DNA from: Thermoflexus hugenholtzii
Lineage (GTDB): Bacteria; Chloroflexota; Anaerolineae; Thermoflexales; Thermoflexaceae
NCBI RefSeq assembly: GCF_018771565.1
Contig: NZ_CP076326.1
Location: forward strand, 1,116,001-1,180,000
DNA length: 64,000 bases
Direction: 5' to 3'
The notes under the pieces were generated by a model, which made no database searches, was not told where the DNA came from, and was given only the letters and a program-made list of their open reading frames with translations. The position numbers and the translations under genes were made by a program. Shown here piece by piece: positions 48,630 to 56,923 of the stretch (position 1 is the stretch's first letter; each line of letters begins with the position of its first letter).

Positions 48630-48851
48630 ACTCGCGCTCCGGAAGGATGGGTCCATGCAGCCGAGCCGGACAAAATGGGGACCCACCCCTCCGGAACCTC
48701 GGGGGAAGATGCTTTTGTCCTGTTCACACCCTGTTCCCAGGCCTATGCAATCCATTGCAGGGGCCATCGCCCCGGGGGTCGCCCTGTCTCGGCCCCGCCG
48801 GCGGGCTGATGATACAATGGTGAGGAGAGATCCGGTCGATCGAGCGGCTCG
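48630..48851. other. structured intergenic region between S1 and TIM-barrel genes
   Basis: An imperfect 17-bp inverted repeat (TCCGGAAGGATGGGTCC against GGACCCACCCCTCCGGA, 15 pairs) lies at about 48639-48699, and an 8-bp pair GGACAAAA/TTTTGTCC overlaps it. Both lie upstream of the S1 promoter, so they are not part of the S1 leader. A -10-like TACAAT at 48813-48818 may serve the plus-strand TIM-barrel gene; no matching -35 box was seen. Confidence 0.5.
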
Positions 48852-49643
48852 ATGATCGGGATCAGCTGCGGCAGGCTGACGGATCTTCCGGCCCTGCGGG
48901 AGTTTGCGGAAGCTCATGGCCTGGGCCTGGAGCTCCAGGAGTTCGCCCTCCCGGAGGTCCTGGATGGCGAGTGGAGGGACCTGCTTCGGCGCTACCGCCA
49001 GGCCCTGAGCGGGTTCACCGGACCGATCTCCCTCCACGGCCCCTTCGTGGATCTCTTCAGCGGCAGCGTGGATCCCCGGATCGCCGCCGTCACGATGGAG
49101 CGCTACCGCCACTCCCTGGCCATCGCCGCGGAGCTGGGGGCCTGGCTGGTGAACTTCCACCTCAACTACAACCCGCTGGTGGACGAGCCTTCTTACCGTC
49201 CGCGCTGGCTGGAGCGGCAGGTTGCCTTCTGGACCGAGCTGGCCTTCGAGGCCCAGGAGGCCGGCATCCGCATCGCCCTGGAGAACATGTGGGAGCCCGA
49301 TCCCTTCCTGCAAGTCGAAGTCATCCAGCAGGTGAACCATTTCGGCGTCGGGGCCTGCCTGGACATCGGCCACGCTTATCTCTATTCGCGGGTGCCGATC
49401 CAGGCCTGGATCAACGTGCTGGAGCCGGTGCTGATCTACGCTCACCTTCACAACACCAGCGGATCCCAGGACCGGCACCTTCCGCTGACCCAGGGGGTCA
49501 TCCCGGTGGAGCCGGTGCTCAGCCGGCTGGCCCGCTGTCTGAACCGCCCGATGCTGATCCTGGAGATGCCCGGCCTGGCGGAGATCCGGGAGAGCCTGCC
49601 GCTCCTTCAACGGATCCTGCAACGGGTGACGTCGCTGGGATGA
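48852..49643 (+). CDS. sugar phosphate isomerase/epimerase-like TIM-barrel protein
   Basis: This 263-aa protein of the AP-endonuclease-2-like fold has ISLHGPFVDLFSGSVDP (His), WLVNFHLNYNP (His), IRIALENMWEPDP (Glu), ACLDIGHAYLYS (Asp, His), IYAHLHNTSG (His) and LILEMPG (Glu), the usual metal ligands. The substrate is unknown. Its stop overlaps the PIG-L deacetylase start by 4 bp (ATGA), so the two enzymes probably act on related glycans. Confidence 0.82.
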   Translation: MIGISCGRLTDLPALREFAEAHGLGLELQEFALPEVLDGEWRDLLRRYRQALSGFTGPISLHGPFVDLFSGSVDPRIAAVTMERYRHSLAIAAELGAWLVNFHLNYNPLVDEPSYRPRWLERQVAFWTELAFEAQEAGIRIALENMWEPDPFLQVEVIQQVNHFGVGACLDIGHAYLYSRVPIQAWINVLEPVLIYAHLHNTSGSQDRHLPLTQGVIPVEPVLSRLARCLNRPMLILEMPGLAEIRESLPLLQRILQRVTSLG

Positions 49644-50545
49644 TCGCGCGCGGGACTCTTCTGGCGGCTTTCGCCCATCCCGACGATGAGTCCTTCGGGC
49701 CGGCAGGGACGCTGGCCCTTTACGCGTCCCGGGGGTATGCGGTGCATCTGATCTGCGCCACCCGAGGGGAGGCAGGCACCCCGGACCCCCGCATCGGCCC
49801 GGTGGGGGACCTGGGCGCGCTGCGGGAGGAGGAGCTGCGCTGCGCCGCCCGGATCCTGGGCCTCCAGGGCCTGCACCTGCTCGGCTACCGGGACTCCGGC
49901 ATGCCCGGCTCCCCGGATGCGGCGCACCCGCAGGCCTTCATCCGCGCGCCCCTGGAGGAGGTCGTCGGCCGACTGGTCGCCCTCATCCGGGAGCTCCGCC
50001 CGGATGTGGTGGTGACCTTCGATCCTTACGGCGGCTATGGGCACCCGGACCATATCCACATGCATCGGGCGATGGTGGAGGCGTTCCATCGGGCGGGCGA
50101 TCCGACGGCTTTCCCGGAGCATTTCGCCCGTGGGCTTCTACCGCATCGCCCGGCCCGCCTGTATTACACGGTCTTCCCTCTGAGGCCGCTCCGCCCGCTT
50201 CTCGCCCTTCTCCGGCTTCTGGGTTACGATCCGCAACGCTTCGGGCGCAACCGGGACATCGATTTAGAGGCCGCCCTCCGGGCGGCCCTCCCGGTGACCA
50301 CGCGGATCGACATCCGCGCGGTGCTGGATCGCAAGGAGCAGGCTATGGCCTGCCACCGCAGCCAGGGCGGGGGATGGATGCGGTCCTTCCGCCTTCCCCG
50401 GTTCCTCCGGCGCCGCCTGTGGGGGTTTGAAACCTTCCATCGGGCCATCCCCCCTTTCCGACCGGGGGAGCCGATCGAGCGAGAGCTGTTCCCGGAGCAG
50501 GCGTCATCCTCCCCAGCCTGGTTCACGCGATCGCGCCCCCGATGA
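49640..50545 (+). CDS. PIG-L/LmbE-family deacetylase
   Basis: This 301-aa protein is a zinc-dependent N-acetylglucosaminyl deacetylase-like enzyme with LLAAFAHPDDESFGPAGTLA (His, Asp, Asp ligands at residues 13-16) and DVVVTFDPYGGYGHPDHIHM, which holds the second His cluster. Family members remove acetyl groups from GlcNAc-linked substrates such as mycothiol, bacillithiol or lipid precursors. Length is normal for the family. It is coupled to the TIM-barrel gene and followed, 82 bp later, by a degenerate response regulator. Confidence 0.9.
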   Translation: MIARGTLLAAFAHPDDESFGPAGTLALYASRGYAVHLICATRGEAGTPDPRIGPVGDLGALREEELRCAARILGLQGLHLLGYRDSGMPGSPDAAHPQAFIRAPLEEVVGRLVALIRELRPDVVVTFDPYGGYGHPDHIHMHRAMVEAFHRAGDPTAFPEHFARGLLPHRPARLYYTVFPLRPLRPLLALLRLLGYDPQRFGRNRDIDLEAALRAALPVTTRIDIRAVLDRKEQAMACHRSQGGGWMRSFRLPRFLRRRLWGFETFHRAIPPFRPGEPIERELFPEQASSSPAWFTRSRPR

Positions 50546-50627
50546 ACGCGGGGGGCGGCGAACGCCCGTGGAGCTTGTCCCGGCTTCCCACGCCTTCAAG
50601 ATCGACGCGGAACAGGAGCATCCTGGG

Positions 50628-51332
50628 ATGCAACCATCCGGCGGAGGGACGAAGGTTCTCTGGGTGGTGTTTGAAGGCACCGGCCCGGACGCCCACCTGC
50701 TTCGGGTCCTCCAGCGTCACGGGTTTAGAGCCGAGACGCTGGTGGTGGAAGATCTGCTCGCCGCCCTCCGGGCGCGGCGCTCGGCGGATTCATGGCCGTG
50801 GGCCCCGCCGGATCTCATCCTCCTGGACCGACCGAGCCCCTCCTATGGAATGGAACTCTATCAGCGTCTGCGACGGCGGATGAAGGCGCCGGTCCTGCTG
50901 ATCGTGGAGCGCGAGACCGCCCCGCTGTGGGGCCGTCAGGACGATGGGATCCTGATCGCGCCGTTCTCCTCCCGGCGCCTGCTTCACCGGGTGCGGGCGA
51001 TGCTGATGGAACACCCCATGGAGGATGAGGGGATCATCGAGGTCGGGCCCTTCCGGCTGAACACCGTGCGCCGGGTGCTGCAACGCGGGGACGCGATTTA
51101 CTGTCTGACCCCCAAGCAGTGCCGCTTGCTCGCCATCCTCATGCGACGGGTCGGCCATGTGGTTCCGCGCCGGGATCTGATGCGCTGGGTCTGGGGAACC
51201 GAAAGCCTATCCAGCAGCCGGACCCTGGATGTGCACATCCGATGGCTCCGCCGCATCCTCGAAGAAGACCCGGCCCACCCCCGCTATCTGGAGACCGTCC
51301 GCCAGGTAGGTTACCGGTTCCGGGTGCCCTGA
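50628..51332 (+). CDS. OmpR-type winged-helix regulator with degenerate receiver
   Basis: The C-terminal half of this 234-aa protein is a clear Trans_reg_C domain (FRLNTVRRVLQRGDAIYCLT, RLLAILMRRVGHVVPRRDLM, SRTLDVHIRWLRRILEEDP, YLETVRQVGYRFRVP). The N-terminal half has receiver-like spacing, but the acidic pair after beta-1 is missing (KVLWVVFEGTG) and the conserved Lys is replaced (LIAPFSSRRLL). An Asp remains at PDLILLDRPSPSYG. It may not be phosphorylated normally. It faces a large sensor kinase gene tail to tail, with a 22-bp overlap of coding ends. Confidence 0.82.
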   Translation: MQPSGGGTKVLWVVFEGTGPDAHLLRVLQRHGFRAETLVVEDLLAALRARRSADSWPWAPPDLILLDRPSPSYGMELYQRLRRRMKAPVLLIVERETAPLWGRQDDGILIAPFSSRRLLHRVRAMLMEHPMEDEGIIEVGPFRLNTVRRVLQRGDAIYCLTPKQCRLLAILMRRVGHVVPRRDLMRWVWGTESLSSSRTLDVHIRWLRRILEEDPAHPRYLETVRQVGYRFRVP

Positions 51333-54300
51333 GAGGCATCCGAAGGGAGGGCCTGGGGGATCGCGAGATAGAACGTGCTCCCATGGCCCAGCCGGCTCTC
51401 CACCCAGACCCGTCCGCCGTGCCATTCGGCGATCGATTTCACCAGGGCCAGCCCCAGGCCGCTTCCTTTCACATGGGCCGTCTCCTGCCGACGCGCCCGA
51501 TAGAACTTCTCAAAGATGCGCGCCTGATCCCCCGGGGCGATGCCGATCCCCGTGTCCCGCACCCAGATCACCGCCTCCCCGCCGGCTTCGGTGAGCCCGA
51601 TGGTGATCGTCCCCCCCTCCGGCGTATACTTGATGGCGTTGTCCACCAGGTTCGCGATCGCCCGTCGCAGCCACGCCGGATCTCCATGGACGACCCCCGG
51701 GGCCTTCACCTCCATGGTCATGCGGAGCCCCCGCGCCATCGCCTGGGGTCGGAATTCATGGAACACGTCCCGGATCAGATCTCCCAGGCGGCAGATCCCG
51801 CGCTGGCCGATCCCCTCCTCGATCCGCCGCAGGTCCATCAGGTCCTCGATCATGCGGGTCATCTGATCGATGCCGCCCATGATCTTCTCCACATACTCCT
51901 GCTGGCGGGAGGTCAGCGGGCCGGCCATGCCGAGCATGGTGACGAAGCCCCGCATATACGTGAGGGGCGAACGCAGATCGTGGGAGATGGCGGCGATCAG
52001 GTCGGACTTCAGGCGATCCAGCGCCTTGAACGGCGTGATGTCCCGGAGGAACAGAAGCCGCCCGATCTCCCGTCCGTCCCGCAGCCGCAGGTCATAGCGG
52101 CCCGCCCACAGCACGCGGCCGTCCGCCCGGTGGAGCTCCCGGCTCCGCACCTGGCCGGGCGGGACCGCCTCCTGGAGCAGGGCGAGCAGCTCAGTGTCCC
52201 GGAGCAACGCCGCGAGCGGCTGGCCCAGGGCCCTGGAGGTAGGCGTCCCCAGGAAGCGCTCGGCGGCCGGGTTGAGATCGAGCAGGTTCCCCCGCGCGTC
52301 CACCAGCATCAAGGGATCCGGGCTGCTCTCCAGGACGGCCCGGAGCCGCTCCCGCTCGGCCGTGATGGCCTCATACAGACGGGCCCGGGCGATGAACACC
52401 GCCGCCTGGCTCAGGATCAGACGGGTCAGCTGTCGCTCCGAGGAACCGGCCCGATGGGAGGAAGGAAACGCCAACCACGCCGCCCCCACTCGCTCCTCGC
52501 CGAGATGGATGGGGAAAACTCCCAGGACACGAGGGGCGCGCTCCGACCGGAGAGCGGGAGCAAGATCGTCCGGGCGGACCCCAGGGCCGATCCACACGGG
52601 CTCGGTGTGTGCATCCACCTGCTCCCAGCATGCATGATCCAGAGGCTCCGGCGGCACCTCCCCGGCGGCGGTGAACACCCGCAGGGAGCCACCCGGGCCC
52701 GGGAGCAGGAGCCGGACGAGGTTCGCCGCAGTGGCGCGCTCCAGAGCGCGGGCCACCTCCGGAAGGCCCCGGGCCAGGTCCTCCACCTCCATCAGCCGCC
52801 TGTTGAGCTCCAGAAGCAAGGAGAGATCGGCCATGCGGGCCCGCAGGCCGTGCCGGGCGTGCTCCATCGCTTCCGCCAGCTGCCCGATCTCATCCGGCCC
52901 GTCGCTGAGGATAGGGGCCTCCAGATCTCCGCCGGCCATGCGCCCGGCCGCCCTCGCCAGCCCCTCCAGCCGCCGGGCGAGGAGGCGGCTCACGATGCCG
53001 AAAAGGAGCGCGCCGATGAGGGAGAACCCCAGCAGGATCCCCCCGGCGGGAAGCGCCCGCTCCGCCGCCCGCCGGATGAGGGCGGCCCGGGGATACCGGA
53101 TCACCGCCCACCAGTCGGTGCCCGGGAGCCGCCGGAGGAGCACCTCCTCCACAGTCCCGGAGGGAGAAACGATGGGCTGCACAAGCGTCCCGGCAGGGAG
53201 CGCCGCGGGGAGCGGGAACAGATCCAGAAGGACCCCCGCCTCGGGATGCAGGAGGATCCGCCCCTCCCGGTCGACCAGGAACGCCTGGCCGGCCGGCGCG
53301 ATTTCCGAGAGCGAGGCCAGGACCTCCCGGAGGGCCGGATGCTGAGCCACCCGCACGCGGCCGATCAGGAAGCCGCGCACAGGCTCCCCTGCCAGCGGGG
53401 CCACGAACGAGAGGCCAGCCTGTCCGTCCGGCAGGCGGTGCACCGCCGTGTGCACCACGGACTGAGCGAGCTGAGCCTGGGCCATGGCCGCCCGCTCCGG
53501 CACCGAGAGCCCTCGCCCCTGCTCCTCAACCGGATACGCCGCCTGCACCTCCCCCCTCTCATCTACCCACAACACCGTCTGATAAATCGGCCCCGTCTGG
53601 ACGAAGCGCTGGAGGATCAGCGCCACCGTGACGGGCATCGCATCCGGAGGCACACCCAGGGCCGCCAGGTCCATCAGCAGGGTGTCCCCGGTGTGGAGGA
53701 AATAGGTCAGCTGCTCCGCGGCCCGCCGGACCCCGCGGTCCAGCGCCTGGGCGCGCTCTTCGTAGGCCTGCCGGATCGCCAGGGCGGACACCACCCCGAA
53801 GAGGGCAAGGATGAGGGCGCTTACCCAGAGGCTGAAGAAGACGAGAAAGCGGATCTGGATGCGGAGCGCATAAAACGGCCAGCGGGGAGGCTGGCGGGTT
53901 CGGAAGCGCTCCGGCCACCGGGCATGCAGGGCCTGGGCGATGCCCCCACAGACCAGCGCGCTGAGCCCGGCAGGGAGGGCCATCACGGCCGTAAGCGTCC
54001 AGATCCCATCCAGGGCCTCCGGCCAGGACGGATAGAACGCTCCCCATGAGATGGCCTGCAGGAGCCACCACCCCACCCAGCCGATCCCCGCCGCGACCAG
54101 CGGCTGCCGGAGGATGCGGAAGGGGCGCCCTACATCGTTCTGGAACAGCAGCGCGCTGATGAGGGCGGCATCCAGAGCCACGATCCACGGGAGGTGCAGG
54201 AAACGTCCATCCTGCAAGAACCCCGCCGCGGCCCCGGCCAGCAAACCGATCAGCCCCACCGCACCGGGGCCCAGCTGCCCTCCCCAGATGAGATAGGGAA

Positions 54301-54565
54301 GCCAGAGGAAAAGAGGGAACCCCACCCGGAAGGGGAGGCCGGAGAAGCGCTCCCACGAGAGGGTCGGCGTCAACGCGGTGAGAAGGGCCAGCAGCGCGAA
54401 CCCCGCCAGTGAGGAGGGGCCCACCCGGCGCAGCCCCCGCAGATCCTGCGCTCTCCATCCCCACAGCGCGAAGAGGGCCAGGAAGCCGAGGACCGTCCAT
54501 CCCCATCCCCAGGCGGATCCCGGTCCCACGAGGTTCCCGGGGAGGACTCCGAAGCTCACCCGCAT
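51311..54565 (-). CDS. large membrane sensor histidine kinase with Cache, HAMP, GAF and PAS domains
   Basis: The N-terminus of this 1084-aa protein holds about six membrane helices (residues 20-235). A helix at about 245-270 (FLVFFSLWVSALILALFGVV) leads into an extracytoplasmic Cache-like domain, closed by a helix at about 510 (LPAGGILLGFSLIGALLFGI). HAMP, a GAF-like region (LLELNRRLMEVEDLARGL to QLTRLILSQAAVFIARARLY), a PAS region (SSPDPLMLVDARGNLLDLNP) and the kinase core follow: phospho-His in AAISHDLRSPLTYMRG near residue 854, NLVDNAIKYTPEGG, VRDTGIGIAPGDQ and GSGLGLALVK. It would sense an external compound and cytoplasmic signals. Its partner is probably the facing regulator. Confidence 0.9.
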   Translation of the reverse strand: MRVSFGVLPGNLVGPGSAWGWGWTVLGFLALFALWGWRAQDLRGLRRVGPSSLAGFALLALLTALTPTLSWERFSGLPFRVGFPLFLWLPYLIWGGQLGPGAVGLIGLLAGAAAGFLQDGRFLHLPWIVALDAALISALLFQNDVGRPFRILRQPLVAAGIGWVGWWLLQAISWGAFYPSWPEALDGIWTLTAVMALPAGLSALVCGGIAQALHARWPERFRTRQPPRWPFYALRIQIRFLVFFSLWVSALILALFGVVSALAIRQAYEERAQALDRGVRRAAEQLTYFLHTGDTLLMDLAALGVPPDAMPVTVALILQRFVQTGPIYQTVLWVDERGEVQAAYPVEEQGRGLSVPERAAMAQAQLAQSVVHTAVHRLPDGQAGLSFVAPLAGEPVRGFLIGRVRVAQHPALREVLASLSEIAPAGQAFLVDREGRILLHPEAGVLLDLFPLPAALPAGTLVQPIVSPSGTVEEVLLRRLPGTDWWAVIRYPRAALIRRAAERALPAGGILLGFSLIGALLFGIVSRLLARRLEGLARAAGRMAGGDLEAPILSDGPDEIGQLAEAMEHARHGLRARMADLSLLLELNRRLMEVEDLARGLPEVARALERATAANLVRLLLPGPGGSLRVFTAAGEVPPEPLDHACWEQVDAHTEPVWIGPGVRPDDLAPALRSERAPRVLGVFPIHLGEERVGAAWLAFPSSHRAGSSERQLTRLILSQAAVFIARARLYEAITAERERLRAVLESSPDPLMLVDARGNLLDLNPAAERFLGTPTSRALGQPLAALLRDTELLALLQEAVPPGQVRSRELHRADGRVLWAGRYDLRLRDGREIGRLLFLRDITPFKALDRLKSDLIAAISHDLRSPLTYMRGFVTMLGMAGPLTSRQQEYVEKIMGGIDQMTRMIEDLMDLRRIEEGIGQRGICRLGDLIRDVFHEFRPQAMARGLRMTMEVKAPGVVHGDPAWLRRAIANLVDNAIKYTPEGGTITIGLTEAGGEAVIWVRDTGIGIAPGDQARIFEKFYRARRQETAHVKGSGLGLALVKSIAEWHGGRVWVESRLGHGSTFYLAIPQALPSDASQGTRNR

Positions 54566-54696
54566 TGCGCCGTCTCCCTCCTGTGGCCCGGCGGCTTCAC
54601 CTTCGCTATGTTACCCCATCCACCGAATCCCCGGCGAGTCCCCTCTGGATCCCGAAGCGCAACCTTCGACAGTCATCCCTCCGCTCCATATAATCA

Positions 54697-55998
54697 TAGG
54701 AGTTACGCAGTTGGATTCTTCCTCTTCCCCATGCAACGGATGGGTTATCATTATGATGGAGGCGGCGAAGATGCCGACGGTCTGCCTGCGGTTCCGGTTC
54801 GAGGAGCATCCCAGGATCCGCGCCTTGATGGAGGCCTGCGCCGACATCCAGCGGCAGGCCGTCGACTACGCCCTGGAAAACGGCAAAACCGCCACCTTCA
54901 CCCTCATCCAGGCCCTCTACCCCTCCCTGCGCGCGCAGCATCCGGATCTCCACTCCCACCTCATCTACGGAGCGATCCGATCCGGCGCCCGGGTCGTCCA
55001 CGGTTTCCGAAACCAGCAGCGGAAGGGGAAGACCCAGGCGGACCGGCCGGAGATCCGGCGCCCCTCGATCTATCTGGTCCGGCAGACGGTGAGGATCGAG
55101 TGGGATGGCGAGACCCTGACCGTCACGATCCCGGTCTCCCCCCGGGATCCGGATCCCATCGTCCTTACCTTCCGTCCCCACCACAAGTATCGCCGGCTGC
55201 TGGATGAATGGAAAGCAGGGCGGGCAAAGATGGGGGAGCCGACGCTCACGGCCCACTCCCTCTCCATCCCCCTGAAGTTCCCAGATCCCACCCCCTATAA
55301 GCCGGATGGGGTAATCGGGATTGACAGCAACGAGGGGAATCTGACGGCTTTCGCGACGTCCACTGGAGAGATCCGGGAGATTGACACCAGCTACGTGGGG
55401 AAGGTCAACCGGGACCATCTGCGGCGTGAGATCAAGGGGACAAGGGGGAAGCAGAATCCGAAAGCCAGGAAGAAGATCGCCTCCAAGTATCGGAGGATCC
55501 GCCAGGAGAAGACGGAGAATTTCTGGCATCATTTGGCCCTGGCACTGATCGCCTGGGCGCTGGGGATGAAGGCGGCCTTGGTGCTGGAGGACTTGAAGGG
55601 AATGAAGGAGCGGATCGGGAAGGGGAAGTCCAGGAGGATGCGGCAGCGTCTGCTCAATTTCTGGAGCATTATGACTTTCCATCGCATTCTGGTTCACAAG
55701 GCAAGATTCTACGGCGTTCCGGTGATTTGGGTGGATCCGCAAAACACGTCCAAGACGTGTCCGGTATGCGGCAGGGTAGGTGAAAGGCTAAGGGGACACG
55801 TCTTGACGTGCCCTTGCGGAGCGAAGACGGGCCGTCACGTAGCGGCGGCAGTGAACATCGCCCGCAGGGGAATGGAATTCCTCGAGGGCTTAGACCCTCG
55901 GGGCAGGGGTCGGTGGGCGACCCCCGTGGCCGGTCCTCTGGCCCTGGGCTAAAACCCAAGGCCACGACCGGAATACGCAGGAAACGGCGTAAGTCCTA
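54697..55998 (+). mobile_element. IS200/IS605-type (TnpB-only, IS1341-like) element
   Basis: The ends carry an imperfect inverted repeat, TAGGAGTTACGC at 54697-54708 and GCGTAAGTCCTA at 55987-55998 (11 of 12 bases match). The only gene is tnpB; there is no TnpA (Y1 transposase), so movement would need TnpA in trans. The same ends occur in the relic at 38991-39226, confirming a family. The DNA between the tnpB stop and the right end is the expected site of the guide (omega/re-) RNA scaffold. Confidence 0.85.
54771..55952 (+). CDS. TnpB (OrfB) RNA-guided nuclease-family protein, RuvC-III altered
   Basis: This 393-aa protein has the TnpB layout. RuvC-I is GVIGIDSNEGNLTAFAT (catalytic Asp present), RuvC-II is ALVLEDLKGMKERIG (Glu present), followed by a helix MTFHRILVHKARFYGVPVIW and a zinc ribbon (TCPVCGRVGERL, LTCPCGAKTG). 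RuvC-III should read D-R-D-x-N-A-A-x-N-I after the last CG, but here it is G-R-H-V-A-A-A-V-N-I, so both acidic residues are missing. The protein may be nuclease-inactive. The start at 54771 has GGAGG eight bases upstream; two earlier ATG codons lie in frame at 54753 and 54756. Confidence 0.88.
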   Translation: MPTVCLRFRFEEHPRIRALMEACADIQRQAVDYALENGKTATFTLIQALYPSLRAQHPDLHSHLIYGAIRSGARVVHGFRNQQRKGKTQADRPEIRRPSIYLVRQTVRIEWDGETLTVTIPVSPRDPDPIVLTFRPHHKYRRLLDEWKAGRAKMGEPTLTAHSLSIPLKFPDPTPYKPDGVIGIDSNEGNLTAFATSTGEIREIDTSYVGKVNRDHLRREIKGTRGKQNPKARKKIASKYRRIRQEKTENFWHHLALALIAWALGMKAALVLEDLKGMKERIGKGKSRRMRQRLLNFWSIMTFHRILVHKARFYGVPVIWVDPQNTSKTCPVCGRVGERLRGHVLTCPCGAKTGRHVAAAVNIARRGMEFLEGLDPRGRGRWATPVAGPLALG

Positions 55999-56020
55999 AA
56001 TCAAAGCGAAGGAGGCGACC

Positions 56021-56353
56021 ATGGATCCCCGGATCGCGTTCCACGCCCTTCAACCCTACCGTCATCGAGGGCCCCTCGTCGTGGCCATCGAGCCGGACCC
56101 CACCCCCCAGCGCCTCCGCTGGTGGGAGGAAGCCGCCGGGCCCCTCGCCCAGGCCGGGGCGGCCCTCTTCGTGTGGACCTCCGCCGGGGGGCTGACCGCG
56201 CTGGCTCCGCTGGCCCCGGAGGGTCCTGCCGTATGGATCCTGGACGCCGATCTGGAACCCCGGGCGCGTCTGAGCGCAGCAACCCTGGGGAACCCGTTGC
56301 TCCAGCGGGTGATCGCATGGATCGAGGGGATCCAGCACGAGTGCCCGGAATGA
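56021..56353 (+). CDS. hypothetical protein, 110 aa
   Basis: I do not recognise this protein. It is small and alternating hydrophobic/charged: PLVVAIEPDPTPQRLRWWEE, AAGPLAQAGAALFVWTSAGG, AVWILDADLEPRARLSAATL and NPLLQRVIAWIEGIQHECPE. A mixed alpha/beta fold is likely. It begins 23 bp after the IS605 right end with a strong GGAGG, so its original promoter may have been separated by the insertion. It is followed 69 bp later by the RpiB-like gene in the same direction. Confidence 0.65.
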   Translation: MDPRIAFHALQPYRHRGPLVVAIEPDPTPQRLRWWEEAAGPLAQAGAALFVWTSAGGLTALAPLAPEGPAVWILDADLEPRARLSAATLGNPLLQRVIAWIEGIQHECPE

Positions 56354-56421
56354 GGAGCTCCGGAATGGCCCGGGGGGCCGGAGATCGCAACGGAATGATC
56401 CGGAGATCAGGAGGGGATCCC

Positions 56422-56898
56422 ATGCGGATCGTTGTGGGAAGCGATGAGCGCACCCATCTGACGGATGTGGTCCTGGAGGAGCTGCGCCGCCGCGGGTTGG
56501 AAGTGGAGCCGGTGGGCCCGCTGGCCGGCGAGAAGCGCACCTGGTCGGAGGTGGCCCGCATCGTGGCGGAGAAGGTGGCCCGGGGCGAGGCCGACGAGGG
56601 CATCCTGTTCTGCTGGACCGGCACCGGCGTGAGCATCGCCGCCAACAAGGTGCCGGGGATCCGCGCGGCGCTGTGCGACGACGCCGAGACCGCACGGGGG
56701 GCGCGCCTCTGGAACAACGCCAACGTCCTCTGCATGAGCCTGCGGCGGACCTCCGAAGCCGTCGCCAGGGAGATCCTGGAGGCCTGGTTCAGCACCCGCT
56801 ACATCCCCAACCCGGAGGACGACGCCTGCCTGGCCCAGGTCGCGGAGATCGAGCGGACCTATCTCCGGGAGCCGGCCCCGGCCTCCGGCCGCCCTTGA
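56422..56898 (+). CDS. RpiB/LacA/LacB-family sugar-phosphate isomerase
   Basis: This 158-aa protein has the family start MRIVVGSDERTHLTDVVLEE, and DEGILFCWTGTGVSIAANKV near residue 63, where RpiB has the catalytic Cys followed by GTG-x-G. Here the Cys is kept but the next Gly is Trp. RAALCDDAETARGARLWNNA and NVLCMSLR complete the signature. It would interconvert aldose and ketose 5- or 6-phosphates. The start at 56422 follows GGAGGGG. The altered loop beside the Cys suggests a substrate other than ribose 5-phosphate. Confidence 0.88.
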   Translation: MRIVVGSDERTHLTDVVLEELRRRGLEVEPVGPLAGEKRTWSEVARIVAEKVARGEADEGILFCWTGTGVSIAANKVPGIRAALCDDAETARGARLWNNANVLCMSLRRTSEAVAREILEAWFSTRYIPNPEDDACLAQVAEIERTYLREPAPASGRP

Positions 56899-56923
56899 GC
56901 GCCCCGCCCACGAAGGAGCCACG

